Shown here: one piece after another, positions 34,727 through 43,883 of the stretch
Layout of the letters: the number at the start of each line of letters is the position of its first letter
Position numbering within the stretch: the stretch's first letter is position 1
DNA from: a virus
Length of the DNA stretch: 64,000 nt
Virus record (IMG/VR): IMGVR_UViG_3300032282_006516
Location: 57,429-121,428 of that record
Reading direction: 5' to 3' (one strand)
Made by a program: the position numbers and the translations under genes
Notes under the pieces: model-generated
What the model saw: the letters and a program-made list of their open reading frames with translations, nothing else
Database searches by the model: none
What the model was told of the DNA's origin: nothing

Positions 34727-36772
34727 TTACACTGGAGAGTTTGTTCGACGCGGCGCACGCTGCTCAGGCAGTGGACGCATGTCCACACCCGTCTGCTCAC
34801 CCCCTTGAGGCTGCCGAGCCGCCAACATCTGGCGCACAAGGTCAGCAAGCTCTGGACTCTGCAGCTCAAGGTTCTGAAGAGCCTGCTCCTGTTGTTGCGG
34901 AGGGAGAGTGGCAAGCATCTGTGCTTGCGCCATCGCGAGCGAAGGCAGGTCGACGTTCTGGCCCTCACCCATGCGCTGCTGTCCCGTGAGTTGGCTAGAC
35001 ACCTGACTCAAGAAGTCCTGCGGAGACGACGCTGCAGGAGGAAGCTGCGCGGGCGCTTGCGCCGGGGGTTGTTGGGCGGGCTGCACCTGTTGCGGGACAC
35101 CCTGCCCCTGTTCCACCGCTTCTGCGCCCGGCGCCCCACCAGCCGCTTGCTGCTCCGGGCCACCCGGTTCACCCGGAGCCTGCGGAGCCTGCATGGCCTG
35201 CTGCTGCGCCTGCTGCGCCTTGGCTTGGAACTTCATCATAATGAGCTGAGACTCGCCTTGAATCTCGGCCATGGCGAGCTGCTGTTTCTTCGTAGCCGCA
35301 AGGCGCGTGTCCGTCTCACGAATCATGATGTCGTTCTCTTCATCCTGAGACAGGTCGCTGTCCGCCAGAAGCGTCGTATCCGAAACCTTGTTGGCCTGAT
35401 TCAGCTGCAGCAAGTATGCCTTGCGTTGAATGTCATCCGCCATCTTGAACGGCTTGAAACGGATGCTCGCCTCGGGCCAACCAAGATATGCAGACACTTG
35501 CTTCATGATGAACTTCGCAAGCGCCTTGTGCCGCAGGATGTAGCCGAGGAACATGTTCTCCATCATGCGCATGGAGACGTTGGTTCCGGCGTAACTCATG
35601 CCGCCCACCAAGAACTCGCGGGGCACGCCCATGCCGGTCATGATTTGCTCAGACCACTGCTGAATCTCACCCGTCAGCAGCAGTGCCTTGCCGTCCCCGC
35701 CAATCGTCTGGTTGCCGACCGGCAGCGGCAGAATCGGGATGTAGTTGCTGTCGTAGCGCCAACGTGCGATCTCCGCCGCAATCTGGTCGCGCCAGTCCAC
35801 CAAATTGATGGTGGTATATGGGTCACTGGAACCCGAGCCCGCCTGCGGGAATAGAACGCGGAGAGGAACGATGTGCTCCAGGAGAATGGCCTCCTGCGCC
35901 TTCTTCATCACCTGCAGGTAGAAGGTGTCCTTCAAAACCGGCAAGAGCAACGGCGTGCCCCAACCACGGTCCTGCGTCGCCAGCGTAGGCCGACGCATGT
36001 GAAAGAAGTTGTCCTTCGAGAAGATGACACCCTTCTGCTCCCGCATGGCCTGGATGAATACCTGCGGTACACCTTCGACGATGTCTTTCCGGCCAATGAC
36101 AACGTCATTTCGAACTACGGCCGGGATCGTGTAGAAGTAGGTGTAATCACCCGTGATGTCGTTGTAGGTGATTTCAATGTCTTCGGGGTTCCAGCGAATG
36201 GTTTTGATGCCGCTCGCGTTCTTGTAGTAGACGTCCTGCGCCTGCGCGTCTCCAACGTACTGACAACGAGGGCAGGTCAGACGGAACTGGAAGCTCGTGA
36301 AGATCCACTGCGCACGAATCTTCGAGGCCTCGTCCCGGAAATCGCACTGGCTGCAGTAGAGGTACTTCTTGAACGGAAAGCCGAGGCTGACGCAGCCGTT
36401 GCCGTAGGCGTGGTAATCGAGACCGGTTTCGATCTGAAACGCGCGGTAGCGCAAGTGGTCGTGGAAATACTCCATCCACCGATTGCGGACTTCAGGTGAC
36501 TCGTGGTCGATGATGAGATCCGTGACGGGATACTCACTGAGTTTGAAGACCGTCGCGTTGATGAGCGGGTTCGTGAGGAAGTAGTAACGACACCACTTGA
36601 ACAGCTGCTTGACCGTAACGGGCAAGTACGTGTGCGCGACATCAAAGAACGGCGAAGGGTAGTTGACGCCCTGTACCGGCGAACCCTGAATTCGACCCCG
36701 TGTTGACGCGAAGCGCAGACCGGAAGCCGGTCCGCTCGCCACACCCATTCCACCGCCACCAATGAAGCTCAT
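34727..36772 (-). CDS. Portal protein (681 aa)
   Basis: The portal ring connects head and tail and admits DNA. The body shows typical portal features: YYFLTNPLINATVFKLSEYP, VTDLIIDHESPEVRNRWMEY, ALLLTGEIQQWSEQIMTGMG, VPREFLVGGMSYAGTNVSMR and the helical stem/wing that follows. Two CxxC pairs (140/143 and 167/170) form a zinc-ribbon insertion. The last 150 residues are a Gln/Pro/Ala-rich tail likely to lie inside the head. The length is greater than usual because of this tail. EKxA tetrads are essentially absent. Confidence 0.85.
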   Translation of the reverse strand: MSFIGGGGMGVASGPASGLRFASTRGRIQGSPVQGVNYPSPFFDVAHTYLPVTVKQLFKWCRYYFLTNPLINATVFKLSEYPVTDLIIDHESPEVRNRWMEYFHDHLRYRAFQIETGLDYHAYGNGCVSLGFPFKKYLYCSQCDFRDEASKIRAQWIFTSFQFRLTCPRCQYVGDAQAQDVYYKNASGIKTIRWNPEDIEITYNDITGDYTYFYTIPAVVRNDVVIGRKDIVEGVPQVFIQAMREQKGVIFSKDNFFHMRRPTLATQDRGWGTPLLLPVLKDTFYLQVMKKAQEAILLEHIVPLRVLFPQAGSGSSDPYTTINLVDWRDQIAAEIARWRYDSNYIPILPLPVGNQTIGGDGKALLLTGEIQQWSEQIMTGMGVPREFLVGGMSYAGTNVSMRMMENMFLGYILRHKALAKFIMKQVSAYLGWPEASIRFKPFKMADDIQRKAYLLQLNQANKVSDTTLLADSDLSQDEENDIMIRETDTRLAATKKQQLAMAEIQGESQLIMMKFQAKAQQAQQQAMQAPQAPGEPGGPEQQAAGGAPGAEAVEQGQGVPQQVQPAQQPPAQAPAQLPPAASSPQDFLSQVSSQLTGQQRMGEGQNVDLPSLAMAQAQMLATLPPQQQEQALQNLELQSPELADLVRQMLAARQPQGGEQTGVDMRPLPEQRAPRRTNSPV

Positions 36773-36796
36773 GCTGTTCTCCGCCTCAACGGGGCA

Positions 36797-37912
36797 TCAA
36801 AGACCAATGTCCGGCTGCTGCCCGGCGGCTGCAGGGCTCATGATGCGTTCGCTCGGCACGTTCTGGCTTTCCGCGGGCTCAAGCGTACTGGGAGTCATTC
36901 CGGGATTCATTCCCGGAGCCCGTACACCACGCAGCCGGTCGACGCCACGCCCAACAAGGCGCCCCGCTGTACCAAGCGTGCCGCCTAGCACGGACTGTCC
37001 GACAATCGGCAAGAAACTACCCGCCACGGCACCCGCCGTTTCGCCGAGGTTCTGGCCGATGTCTTCTCCCTTACCCACCGGACGCTGCCCATCGGCTTGT
37101 GTTGTTTCTTCACGTCGAGCCAACGTGGCAAGTGTACTCAATCCGGCCGGCACCAGTGTCATCGCGCCAGTCAGACTGAGGGGGCTTCCTTGCAATCCCG
37201 CCCTCAGCACCTTTCCAGCACCATGCTGCCGTGCAGCACTCGCTATACCTGGAAGGCTCGTCAAATCCATCTGGCCTCCCGTGTATGCCCGGGCTTCACT
37301 CAAAGCCTTTTCAGCCGACTGCACGTTTTTCGCAAGGTTGGCGTGTTGAGCGGCGTCGGCCGCGGCAACGGACTGACCGCGAACACGTCGCCACGCCTCG
37401 CCCATTAGACCACGAGGAGCCGGATTGGCTGCCGCTTGCTGTGCGGCGTGCAACGCCGCTTGAGCGTCGTACGCGCCACCACGGACAGCCATAAGTTCTG
37501 CGGGAGAGAGCATCCCCGTCAAGCCATGAACCTGCCTTTGGCCAAAACGCGCAGTTGCCCCCAACGCACCCCCGCGCTGCGCTAGACCTGAAATGTCGCC
37601 GCGCGCCAGCAGTCCCGCACCAGCGCCTAAGCCGGCACCGAGCAAAGCGCCCTTTTTTGCACCAGACACCGCTCCGCCAAAACCGTGCAATACGGACTGC
37701 CCGGCGCTTGCACCTTGCCGGCGGGCTTCTCGGTAATCGCGCACGACACCCAAGCCGGCACCGCCGAGCGTTCCAGCCGCCGTTCCAATACTCATCAGCG
37801 TGCCGACATTTTTTAGCTGCGGCGCAAAACGAGCCACCACGTCCGAGTAACCGGCCGTCTTCTGAAGTTCGTCACGAAAAGCGCCCAGAGCGTGTTCACT
37901 TATCTTAGACAT
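36797..37912 (-). CDS. Glycine-rich internal virion protein (371 aa)
   Basis: ATG at 37912 with AGGAG seven bases upstream; it overlaps the previous gene by eight bases. The N-terminus MSKISEHALGAFRDELQKTA has the tetrad in an N-terminal helix. Glycine-zipper stretches follow (GTAAGTLGGAGLGV, GALLGAGLGAGAGLLARG), and more near residues 285-330. It resembles the glycine-zipper proteins at 174-4201 in design. It is likely an ejection or internal head protein. Confidence 0.55.
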   Translation of the reverse strand: MSKISEHALGAFRDELQKTAGYSDVVARFAPQLKNVGTLMSIGTAAGTLGGAGLGVVRDYREARRQGASAGQSVLHGFGGAVSGAKKGALLGAGLGAGAGLLARGDISGLAQRGGALGATARFGQRQVHGLTGMLSPAELMAVRGGAYDAQAALHAAQQAAANPAPRGLMGEAWRRVRGQSVAAADAAQHANLAKNVQSAEKALSEARAYTGGQMDLTSLPGIASAARQHGAGKVLRAGLQGSPLSLTGAMTLVPAGLSTLATLARREETTQADGQRPVGKGEDIGQNLGETAGAVAGSFLPIVGQSVLGGTLGTAGRLVGRGVDRLRGVRAPGMNPGMTPSTLEPAESQNVPSERIMSPAAAGQQPDIGL

Positions 37913-38681
37913 GAAGGCGCTCCTGCTGCCGTAGCCGTTCACGGCTCTCTTCAAGATAACCGTTCACTGTCAGCAGCCGGCGAAGCTGCTCGTCAACGAA
38001 CGTGTCTCCCTTAGGTGGACGACCTGCTTGACGCACGGCGGGCCACTTCTGCGCGAGTTCCTTCTCGTCGATTTCTTCAGGAACATCGAGCTGGACGAAG
38101 TCGAGCGGAGGCAGCGGCAAGAACACTCCATCGTGGTGGTAAACCGTTTTGAAGTACGCCTTCATCTCGCTTGACCACTCCACGTCTTCGCGGATTCGGT
38201 TGGCGATGTCAGCCGCCACCAAGCACTGAGCGACCGTGGGCGCGTGCATGACGCGGAAGTCCGGAAACTCCCCGTTGAACGGAAGCAGGCAGGCGACAAA
38301 CACCTCCCAGCGCTCCCAGAACGAATCCACAAGATGAAGCGTTCGGCACGCTTGAATCTTCGCGATGTTCAGTTCGCTAACGGAGGGTGTCTTGAACTCA
38401 AGCGGAATGCGGTGGCGAAGCGTCGCGGCCTCCCACCCCAACCATTCCGGCCCGTAACGCCGCAGCAACGCAAGATCGAGAACCAACGGATGTGCATCCG
38501 GGTGTCGCCAAAGATTCGCTGCGGTAACGGTCGACGGCGGTGCGGGAAGCTCCGCCGTGTACGTCTCCTCCTTGGGAACCTGTGTCTCGACCTTGTCGGA
38601 CTCCGGACTAAGCGGCTCAGGCGTTCGTGCCGTTATCGTCTGGAGCGCCTCCAAAAAGGCCCGCTCATGGTCCGGCTGCAT
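37905..38681 (-). CDS. Late protein of unknown function (258 aa)
   Basis: No named family. After a Pro-rich N-terminus, a folded part begins at WRHPDAHPLVLDLALLRRYG and continues PEWLGWEAATLRHRIPLEF, SVSELNIAKIQACRTLHLVD, FWERWEVFVACLLPFNGEFP. The density of aromatic and conserved-looking residues suggests a real globular domain. It lies between two EKxA proteins in the portal block, so it may be a head or neck protein. Confidence 0.5.
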   Translation of the reverse strand: MQPDHERAFLEALQTITARTPEPLSPESDKVETQVPKEETYTAELPAPPSTVTAANLWRHPDAHPLVLDLALLRRYGPEWLGWEAATLRHRIPLEFKTPSVSELNIAKIQACRTLHLVDSFWERWEVFVACLLPFNGEFPDFRVMHAPTVAQCLVAADIANRIREDVEWSSEMKAYFKTVYHHDGVFLPLPPLDFVQLDVPEEIDEKELAQKWPAVRQAGRPPKGDTFVDEQLRRLLTVNGYLEESRERLRQQERLHV

Positions 38682-38683
38682 GG

Positions 38684-40174
38684 TCAGTAGTACGTGCGCT
38701 CAGCGCCCGGTTGCGTGCTGTTCGCAATCCGCATGATCATCTTCTTCTGGTCGAGCGGGAGACTCTTGAAGATGCCCACCGGGTCCTTCAAGAACTCTTC
38801 CTGAAAGTCCCCACCAAACGTCAGCTTCACCGTGTGGGCCGCAATACGCGAAAGGCGCTTGAGGTCGGCTTCCGTCACCAGCTCGTTGCCGATGACTTCA
38901 CTGAACTCCGGCTCCTGCGCCTCTTTCTCAAACCCGTAGACGGAGTAGTACGGGTCCGGGATGGTGCGGTCGTAGTGGTGGTCAAGACCCGCTACCTTAT
39001 CGAACTCGGCGAGCATGCCCGCGACCTCAGCCGCGGTGAACGACTGAACCTGCTGCGCGCTCGCTTCTTTCCACATGCGGAAACGAGCGACCTTCTCAAC
39101 CTCACCCAGCAGCGCGAGCGCGTCGGCGTTGTGCGCCACCTCAAGACGGCGCGCATCGAACGCCGCTTTGATTTCGTGCTCCGGGGCAAAGTCATCGGCG
39201 CCGTACTTCTGCGCGACGTCGCTCACGGGAAGGGCGAGAGCGCTCGCCGACTTCACCAGATTGACGGCAAACTCACGGCGCATCTCCGGCACCATGTGCC
39301 GAACATACGTATCGAAGTACGCGCTGGCAGCCTTGACCTGCGCATAGCTGTCGAGCGGGTACTTCTGCAGTGTCGGCAGCGCGTACCTCGACGCCTTCTT
39401 CTCCACGACGACCTTGGGGGGTTCCTTGTTGGAAACGTCCACCGTCGGGCGAAGCGACTGCGCCTGCGGATGCGACCCGGCCTGCTCCTTCGTCGGCGGC
39501 TGCACAAGGTCCGGCGGCACATCCGTGTCCCCCTTCGACGCCGAGATGAGCCGACCAATCGAAGCCGTCTTATTCACGACGGTCTTGGATTTCAGTGCAG
39601 CGCTTGGGTCGCTCGGCGGCTGGGAGGGCATCAAAGTCGTGCCGCTGGCTTCGGCCATCTTGCGCCCAAGAAACTCGTTACGCATCTGCGGCGTTACCAG
39701 GGCGTTTCCCTGAGCCTGAAGCGCCTTCTGCGCGGTGCGGTTTTCCTTGATGGTGTTCGCCGTCCCTTGAATCGTCGGAATCGCCGTCAACGCCGTCAGT
39801 GCCGTGCCAACGCCCAGCGCAATCTTCTCCAGCGGCTCTGGTGGCGTAAGGTCGTACCACGCGCACGCCGTCTTCAGATTTTCCGCCGCAATCTGCTGCG
39901 CTTCCACCGGCAGCTTGTGGGCGTTCTTCAAGAAGTACTCGACCGACAAGGCTGTGTTGCCCGCGTCGATGCACGCGTACTTGCGGAGCTTCTCACCGTT
40001 GTTCAGCATGACGAGCGCGAACACGTCGTCAGGAAGCTGCTGCCGGTCCTCGGCCGTCACGACGTGCGCCTGCTTCACGTGACCAGGAATCTGGTCGAAA
40101 CGCGGGTACAGCTCACGCAGCGTCGCGCCGTTGAAGTCGTCGTAGACATCCAAAACAAGTCCGCTCGTCTGCAT
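38684..40174 (-). CDS. EKxA-rich virion protein (496 aa)
   Basis: The first gene of the portal block. The N-terminal 100 residues look globular (SGLVLDVYDDFNGATLRELY, DDVFALVMLNNGEKLRKYAC). The rest is largely helical with tetrads EKIA, NKTA, EKKA, VKSA, EKVA, DKVA and EKEA and a low-complexity linker near 180-250. It ends QPGAERTYY. No family is recognised; an internal head protein is likely. Regulation is probably from the 40175-40261 divergent gap. Confidence 0.55.
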   Translation of the reverse strand: MQTSGLVLDVYDDFNGATLRELYPRFDQIPGHVKQAHVVTAEDRQQLPDDVFALVMLNNGEKLRKYACIDAGNTALSVEYFLKNAHKLPVEAQQIAAENLKTACAWYDLTPPEPLEKIALGVGTALTALTAIPTIQGTANTIKENRTAQKALQAQGNALVTPQMRNEFLGRKMAEASGTTLMPSQPPSDPSAALKSKTVVNKTASIGRLISASKGDTDVPPDLVQPPTKEQAGSHPQAQSLRPTVDVSNKEPPKVVVEKKASRYALPTLQKYPLDSYAQVKAASAYFDTYVRHMVPEMRREFAVNLVKSASALALPVSDVAQKYGADDFAPEHEIKAAFDARRLEVAHNADALALLGEVEKVARFRMWKEASAQQVQSFTAAEVAGMLAEFDKVAGLDHHYDRTIPDPYYSVYGFEKEAQEPEFSEVIGNELVTEADLKRLSRIAAHTVKLTFGGDFQEEFLKDPVGIFKSLPLDQKKMIMRIANSTQPGAERTYY

Positions 40175-40212
40175 GTGGGCATCCTATCTCGTCTAGGAAA
40201 ATAGCGGTAGTC

Positions 40213-40252
40213 CGCGGGCATAAGGTAGGTGAGCGCTCTCCAACTAGAGCGC
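40213..40252 (+). promoter_or_regulatory. ATAAG element 5 plus leader hairpin
   Basis: CGCGGGCATAAGGTAGGTG at 40213-40231, then GCGCTCT (40233-40239) and its complement AGAGCGC (40246-40252), then CGGAG and the ATG. An AAAATAGCG segment upstream also occurs before the thyX element. The gap 40175-40261 also serves the leftward 496-residue gene. Confidence 0.55.
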
Positions 40253-40261
40253 CGGAGCACT

Positions 40262-40891
40262 ATGACAACGCACCTTCAACAGCAAACCGCTCCTAGTTGT
40301 TTCGGTCAGGAGTGGGACCGCAACGAACCGGAATGTGCTGGTGGCCCTGACGCCGCGTACATCCATCCCAAGACCGGACAACACATTCGAGACCAGTGCA
40401 ACTTCTTTCAGTCCTGCGGTGCCCGAACGCAAGTCAAAAAGATGCAAGCGCCTGCACTTGTCGCCCCGCAGCAGCTCGTGCGCCCGCCGGTCATCCCGAC
40501 CGTACAGGCTGCCGCTGTACCGGCCAAACCACCAACGCCCCAAACGCCTGCAGCGCAACCACAAAACTTCTCCGATTTCCTGAGACATCAGCAGGCGGCG
40601 CACATCGAGGCGCAACGCCAGGCCGCCCTTACAGCGTCTCGTCCACAAGCACCGGCACCCTACCAACCACCGCAACATCAACAACAACAACAACCAGCAC
40701 AGTTCGCGCAGTATCCTGCGCCGGCATACCAGCTGAACTACATGATGCCGGGCTATCTCTCCGCGCCGGAAGTAAGGCATGAAGGCGAAGGACTATTGCC
40801 TGTGCTGGGGCGTGAGGTTATTCGGTCCGTGTTCAAGGCGCTCGGCCATTCGGTGTCGCACTTCTTCGACGTACGGGTGATGAAGCCGTGA
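40262..40891 (+). CDS. Cys-containing, Pro/Gln-rich protein at head of replication block (209 aa)
   Basis: ATG at 40262 with GGAG four bases upstream. The N-terminus has CFGQEWDRNEPECAGGPD and CNFFQSCG, a four-cysteine pattern that could bind zinc. A Pro/Ala/Gln linker with a pure CAA run (about residues 130-165) follows, then a C-terminal helix (GREVIRSVFKALGHSVSHFF). GTGA couples it to the helicase gene. A DNA- or helicase-binding accessory is plausible. Confidence 0.5.
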   Translation: MTTHLQQQTAPSCFGQEWDRNEPECAGGPDAAYIHPKTGQHIRDQCNFFQSCGARTQVKKMQAPALVAPQQLVRPPVIPTVQAAAVPAKPPTPQTPAAQPQNFSDFLRHQQAAHIEAQRQAALTASRPQAPAPYQPPQHQQQQQPAQFAQYPAPAYQLNYMMPGYLSAPEVRHEGEGLLPVLGREVIRSVFKALGHSVSHFFDVRVMKP

Positions 40892-42612
40892 GACTGCTCG
40901 TACGCCGGCCCGATACCGGCTACCTCGATTCCATGCTCTGGGTCCCCAAGGCGGCAGTGAACGCCGAGGGGACCAAGCGCGCGTTGACGTTTCAGTTTTC
41001 CGACGCGCAGAAGGTAACGCTACTCACGCTCTACAAGGAGACGGAGCACCATCTTCTCGTACCGCGCGAGTTCTGGCGACCGGAAGACTTCACCTTCCCC
41101 GTCGTCGACTGCCGCCCGCAGCAGTATCCCCGTGTCTCGATTCGGAGTCGAATCCATCTCGACCACCGATACGAGAACGGTGTCCCCTCCCCAACGGGAA
41201 CCACGGTTCAGCAGGAAGCGATGACAGCGCTTCTACAGTCGCGGGGCGGCGTGCTGCAACTAGCCTGCGGTCTCGGCAAGACGGTCGTGGCGCTCGATTA
41301 CATCGCGCGCCGCGGCGTCCCCGCACTCATCGTGCTCGACACGACGCAGCTGATGAAGCAGTGGCGTGAGGAAATCGAGCAACATCTGGAAGTGCCAGAC
41401 GGCGTCGGCTTGATTCAGGGCGAGACGTTCGACTGGAAGAAACCGGTGGTACTTGCCACGTACCACTCACTCGCTGCGCGAGCCGGAACAATGCCGGAAG
41501 AAGTACGTCGGTGGTTCGGCACCGTGGTGTGGGACGAGGCACATCACGTTGGAGCCCCGATGTTTTCACGCAGCGCCGACTTGTTCTACGGCGTCCGCCT
41601 TGGCCTTACAGCAACACCCGACCGAGATGACGGGTTGCACGTCGTCTACAACTTTCATCTCGGTCCCGTCATCTACAAGAACCTTACCCAAGACCTGAAG
41701 CCGCGCATCTACTTCATGTGGACCGGCCTGAGTCTGGATAAGACCGACCCACACGTCCTAGCCGCCGTGAACGATAAGAACGGCGAGCTGCACATCAACA
41801 AGGTTGCGGGCTTCCTTGGTGGGTGGAAGCCGCGCATCGACTTCGTCATCGACCAAATACGACAAGCCGTAGCGAACGGCCGCAAGGTCATCGTGCTCTC
41901 CAAGAGCGTCGATTCGCTCATCAACATGCTCGGCGCTTGGAACAACGCGACGCAGCTCGTCTCCGACATTCCCTTCCCAACCGCTCAAGACGTAGGCGAA
42001 ACAACACCACCCGCAGAGCTTTCGGAACACGACGAACGCCGGTTGACGCGGAAGCTACATGCGACCATCGCCGCTATCCAGCGTAAACCCGCCAATCTAC
42101 AAACCGAGCTTGTCGCAAAAGCGAACATCGAGCAGGCGCTTGAGGCGCACCGCGTCTACAAGAAATGTCTTGCTTTGTGGAACAAGAAACGTGCAAGCCA
42201 CCTCAAGCAACTGCTTGCACAACCGAGCAGCGCCGGGTTGATGATTTACAAAGTCGACCCCGAAGAACGCAGCCGCATGCTGCGCGAGAAACAGGTGACG
42301 TTTGCCATCGCGAAGTACGGCCGCGAAGGGCTAAATGAACGAAGCCTGGACACTATCATCGTTAACGAGCCTTTAAGCAGCCGTAACGCACTACAGCAAC
42401 TAATGGGGCGTGTACTGCGTCACAAGGTTGGCAAGAAAGAGCCGGTAGTTGTCTTTCTCGAAGACGACATTGGCCCTTTCATTGGCATGTGCCGCAAGTT
42501 AAGACAGCACCTACGCGAATGGCCCACCGATGAGGGCGGGCCGTTTGAATACGACAACGTCGGACATCCCAACAACGTAAGGAAGAACAAATGGAAAACG
42601 GTCTTTGGGTGA
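40888..42612 (+). CDS. SF2 helicase, UvsW/XPB-like (574 aa)
   Basis: A DEAD/DEAH-box ATPase. Walker A ACGLGKT near residue 126, TYHSLA (motif Ia region), DEAH in WDEAHHV near 216, GLTATPDR as motif III, then a second RecA-like domain with motif VI QLMGRVLRHK. The N-terminal extension (TVQQEAMTALL Q-motif-like) and DEAH box resemble XPB/UvsW helicases, which anneal or remodel branched DNA. It starts with GTG overlapping the previous stop. A long helical insertion lies between motifs IV and V. Confidence 0.85.
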   Translation: MRLLVRRPDTGYLDSMLWVPKAAVNAEGTKRALTFQFSDAQKVTLLTLYKETEHHLLVPREFWRPEDFTFPVVDCRPQQYPRVSIRSRIHLDHRYENGVPSPTGTTVQQEAMTALLQSRGGVLQLACGLGKTVVALDYIARRGVPALIVLDTTQLMKQWREEIEQHLEVPDGVGLIQGETFDWKKPVVLATYHSLAARAGTMPEEVRRWFGTVVWDEAHHVGAPMFSRSADLFYGVRLGLTATPDRDDGLHVVYNFHLGPVIYKNLTQDLKPRIYFMWTGLSLDKTDPHVLAAVNDKNGELHINKVAGFLGGWKPRIDFVIDQIRQAVANGRKVIVLSKSVDSLINMLGAWNNATQLVSDIPFPTAQDVGETTPPAELSEHDERRLTRKLHATIAAIQRKPANLQTELVAKANIEQALEAHRVYKKCLALWNKKRASHLKQLLAQPSSAGLMIYKVDPEERSRMLREKQVTFAIAKYGREGLNERSLDTIIVNEPLSSRNALQQLMGRVLRHKVGKKEPVVVFLEDDIGPFIGMCRKLRQHLREWPTDEGGPFEYDNVGHPNNVRKNKWKTVFG

Positions 42613-43028
42613 TCATCACCACCACCAGCGGAGCGCGTGTGCTCGGTCAAATCGCCGCACTGAACTTCAACAAGGAGCTGCCGAGCATCGACCCCTCAGA
42701 CGTACTGGCCGCCGAGGTCGTCACGCTCATGCCGGCGTTCGACTTCTTCGCGCCGCTGCGCCCCGTCCCGGTCACGGGGCCGAACGGTCAGCAGCAAATG
42801 GCCATGGCCCGCGACCCCATCGTCACGGGCCGCGACTTCGCGCTGAAGCCGTACCCGGTGCACATCACGGTCGGCGGCAACATGCAGTTCGACTTCATCC
42901 ACGAGATGGAGCCGACCGACCAGCGCACCTACCGCAACTTCATCGAGTCGGCGCAGCAGGCGACCGACGCCGAGTCGGCGCGCAAGGCCGGGGTCATTCT
43001 GCCCACAGGGCCGCGTGTCCACGCCTGA
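42591..43028 (+). CDS. Hypothetical protein in replication block (145 aa)
   Basis: Not recognised. The first half (MENGLWVIITTTSGARVLGQ) looks like a small Sm/OB-type beta barrel; a conserved-looking DPIVTGRDFALKPYPVHITV follows, then a helical tail. It overlaps the helicase end by 22 bases. AAGGAAG lies upstream of the ATG. It may be a small nucleic-acid-associated protein, but this is not supported beyond context. Confidence 0.5.
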   Translation: MENGLWVIITTTSGARVLGQIAALNFNKELPSIDPSDVLAAEVVTLMPAFDFFAPLRPVPVTGPNGQQQMAMARDPIVTGRDFALKPYPVHITVGGNMQFDFIHEMEPTDQRTYRNFIESAQQATDAESARKAGVILPTGPRVHA

Positions 43029-43881
43029 GCTAGTACCGAACATCCGTAAGCCCCTCCCCCAGCTTCGCGCTGAGTGGGAGGGGTGCACGGCATGTAACCT
43101 CGGTCACAGCCGCCAAGAGCGCCAAGGACATTTCGTGTTTGGCGCCGGAACAACTGGCGGCGTGATGTTCATCGGCGAAGGGCCGGGGCTGGAAGAGGAG
43201 CAGACGGGTGACCCTGCGGTCGGCGCCAGCGGCGCTCTTCTCCGGCAGGTTCTCGCAAAGCTCGGGCTTGAGTCCTACTACATCACCAACATCGTCGCCT
43301 GCCGGTCTTGCGCCGTGCAGCTGGACGAGAAGCAACAGCCGATTTTCCGCAAGAACTGGCAGACGAAGCAGATGGGACTTGTCTACAAAGACGAGCCTCC
43401 GACACCGCCGCAATACAACGCCTGCCTCGCTCGGCTCTACGAAGAAATCTACCTCGTCGACCCAACCGTCATCGTCGGCTTGGGCGGCAAGGTCGTCGAG
43501 GCCCTCACGAGGCGCCCTGCCACGATTACCCGAGATCGGGGTGAGCCCACTCAGATTGAGATTCCCGGCGCAAGCTGGCGAGCCAAGCTGACGGACAAGA
43601 AACAAAGCTGGCTACGACGCAGCAAAGAAGGGACGTTCGCACCGGTCGAGCAAAACACCGTCCGGTACTACTTCCTACCTACGTTGCCTCCGTCGTACGT
43701 GATTCGCAAGTTTGCGGACCGTGCGCCGGACAGCCCGTTCTATCTGTTCCTCAACGACTTGAGGACCGCCATTCGCACGCACGAAGTCCACCAGGAGCTA
43801 GTCCACGGCGTCCTCCCGACGACCGAGATGCGCACCGACGACCAAATCATCCACAACGAGCTGCAGTTCCAAGGAGAATAA
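43015..43881 (+). CDS. Family 4-like uracil-DNA glycosylase (Fe-S, 288 aa)
   Basis: The layout fits family 4/5 UDG: CTACNLGHSR at residues 24-30, GVMFIGEGPGLEEEQTGDP as the active-site motif region, GASGALLRQVL, YITNIVACRSC (96/99), a later Cys137, and VDPTVIVGLGGKVVEALT. Four cysteines could hold a 4Fe-4S cluster. The canonical GEAPG is GEGPG here. The protein has a long insertion and C-terminal extension. Such proteins remove uracil or act as divergent repair or DNA-binding factors. Start is a weak GTG at 43015. Confidence 0.75.
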   Translation: MSTPELVPNIRKPLPQLRAEWEGCTACNLGHSRQERQGHFVFGAGTTGGVMFIGEGPGLEEEQTGDPAVGASGALLRQVLAKLGLESYYITNIVACRSCAVQLDEKQQPIFRKNWQTKQMGLVYKDEPPTPPQYNACLARLYEEIYLVDPTVIVGLGGKVVEALTRRPATITRDRGEPTQIEIPGASWRAKLTDKKQSWLRRSKEGTFAPVEQNTVRYYFLPTLPPSYVIRKFADRAPDSPFYLFLNDLRTAIRTHEVHQELVHGVLPTTEMRTDDQIIHNELQFQGE

Positions 43882-43883
43882 CC

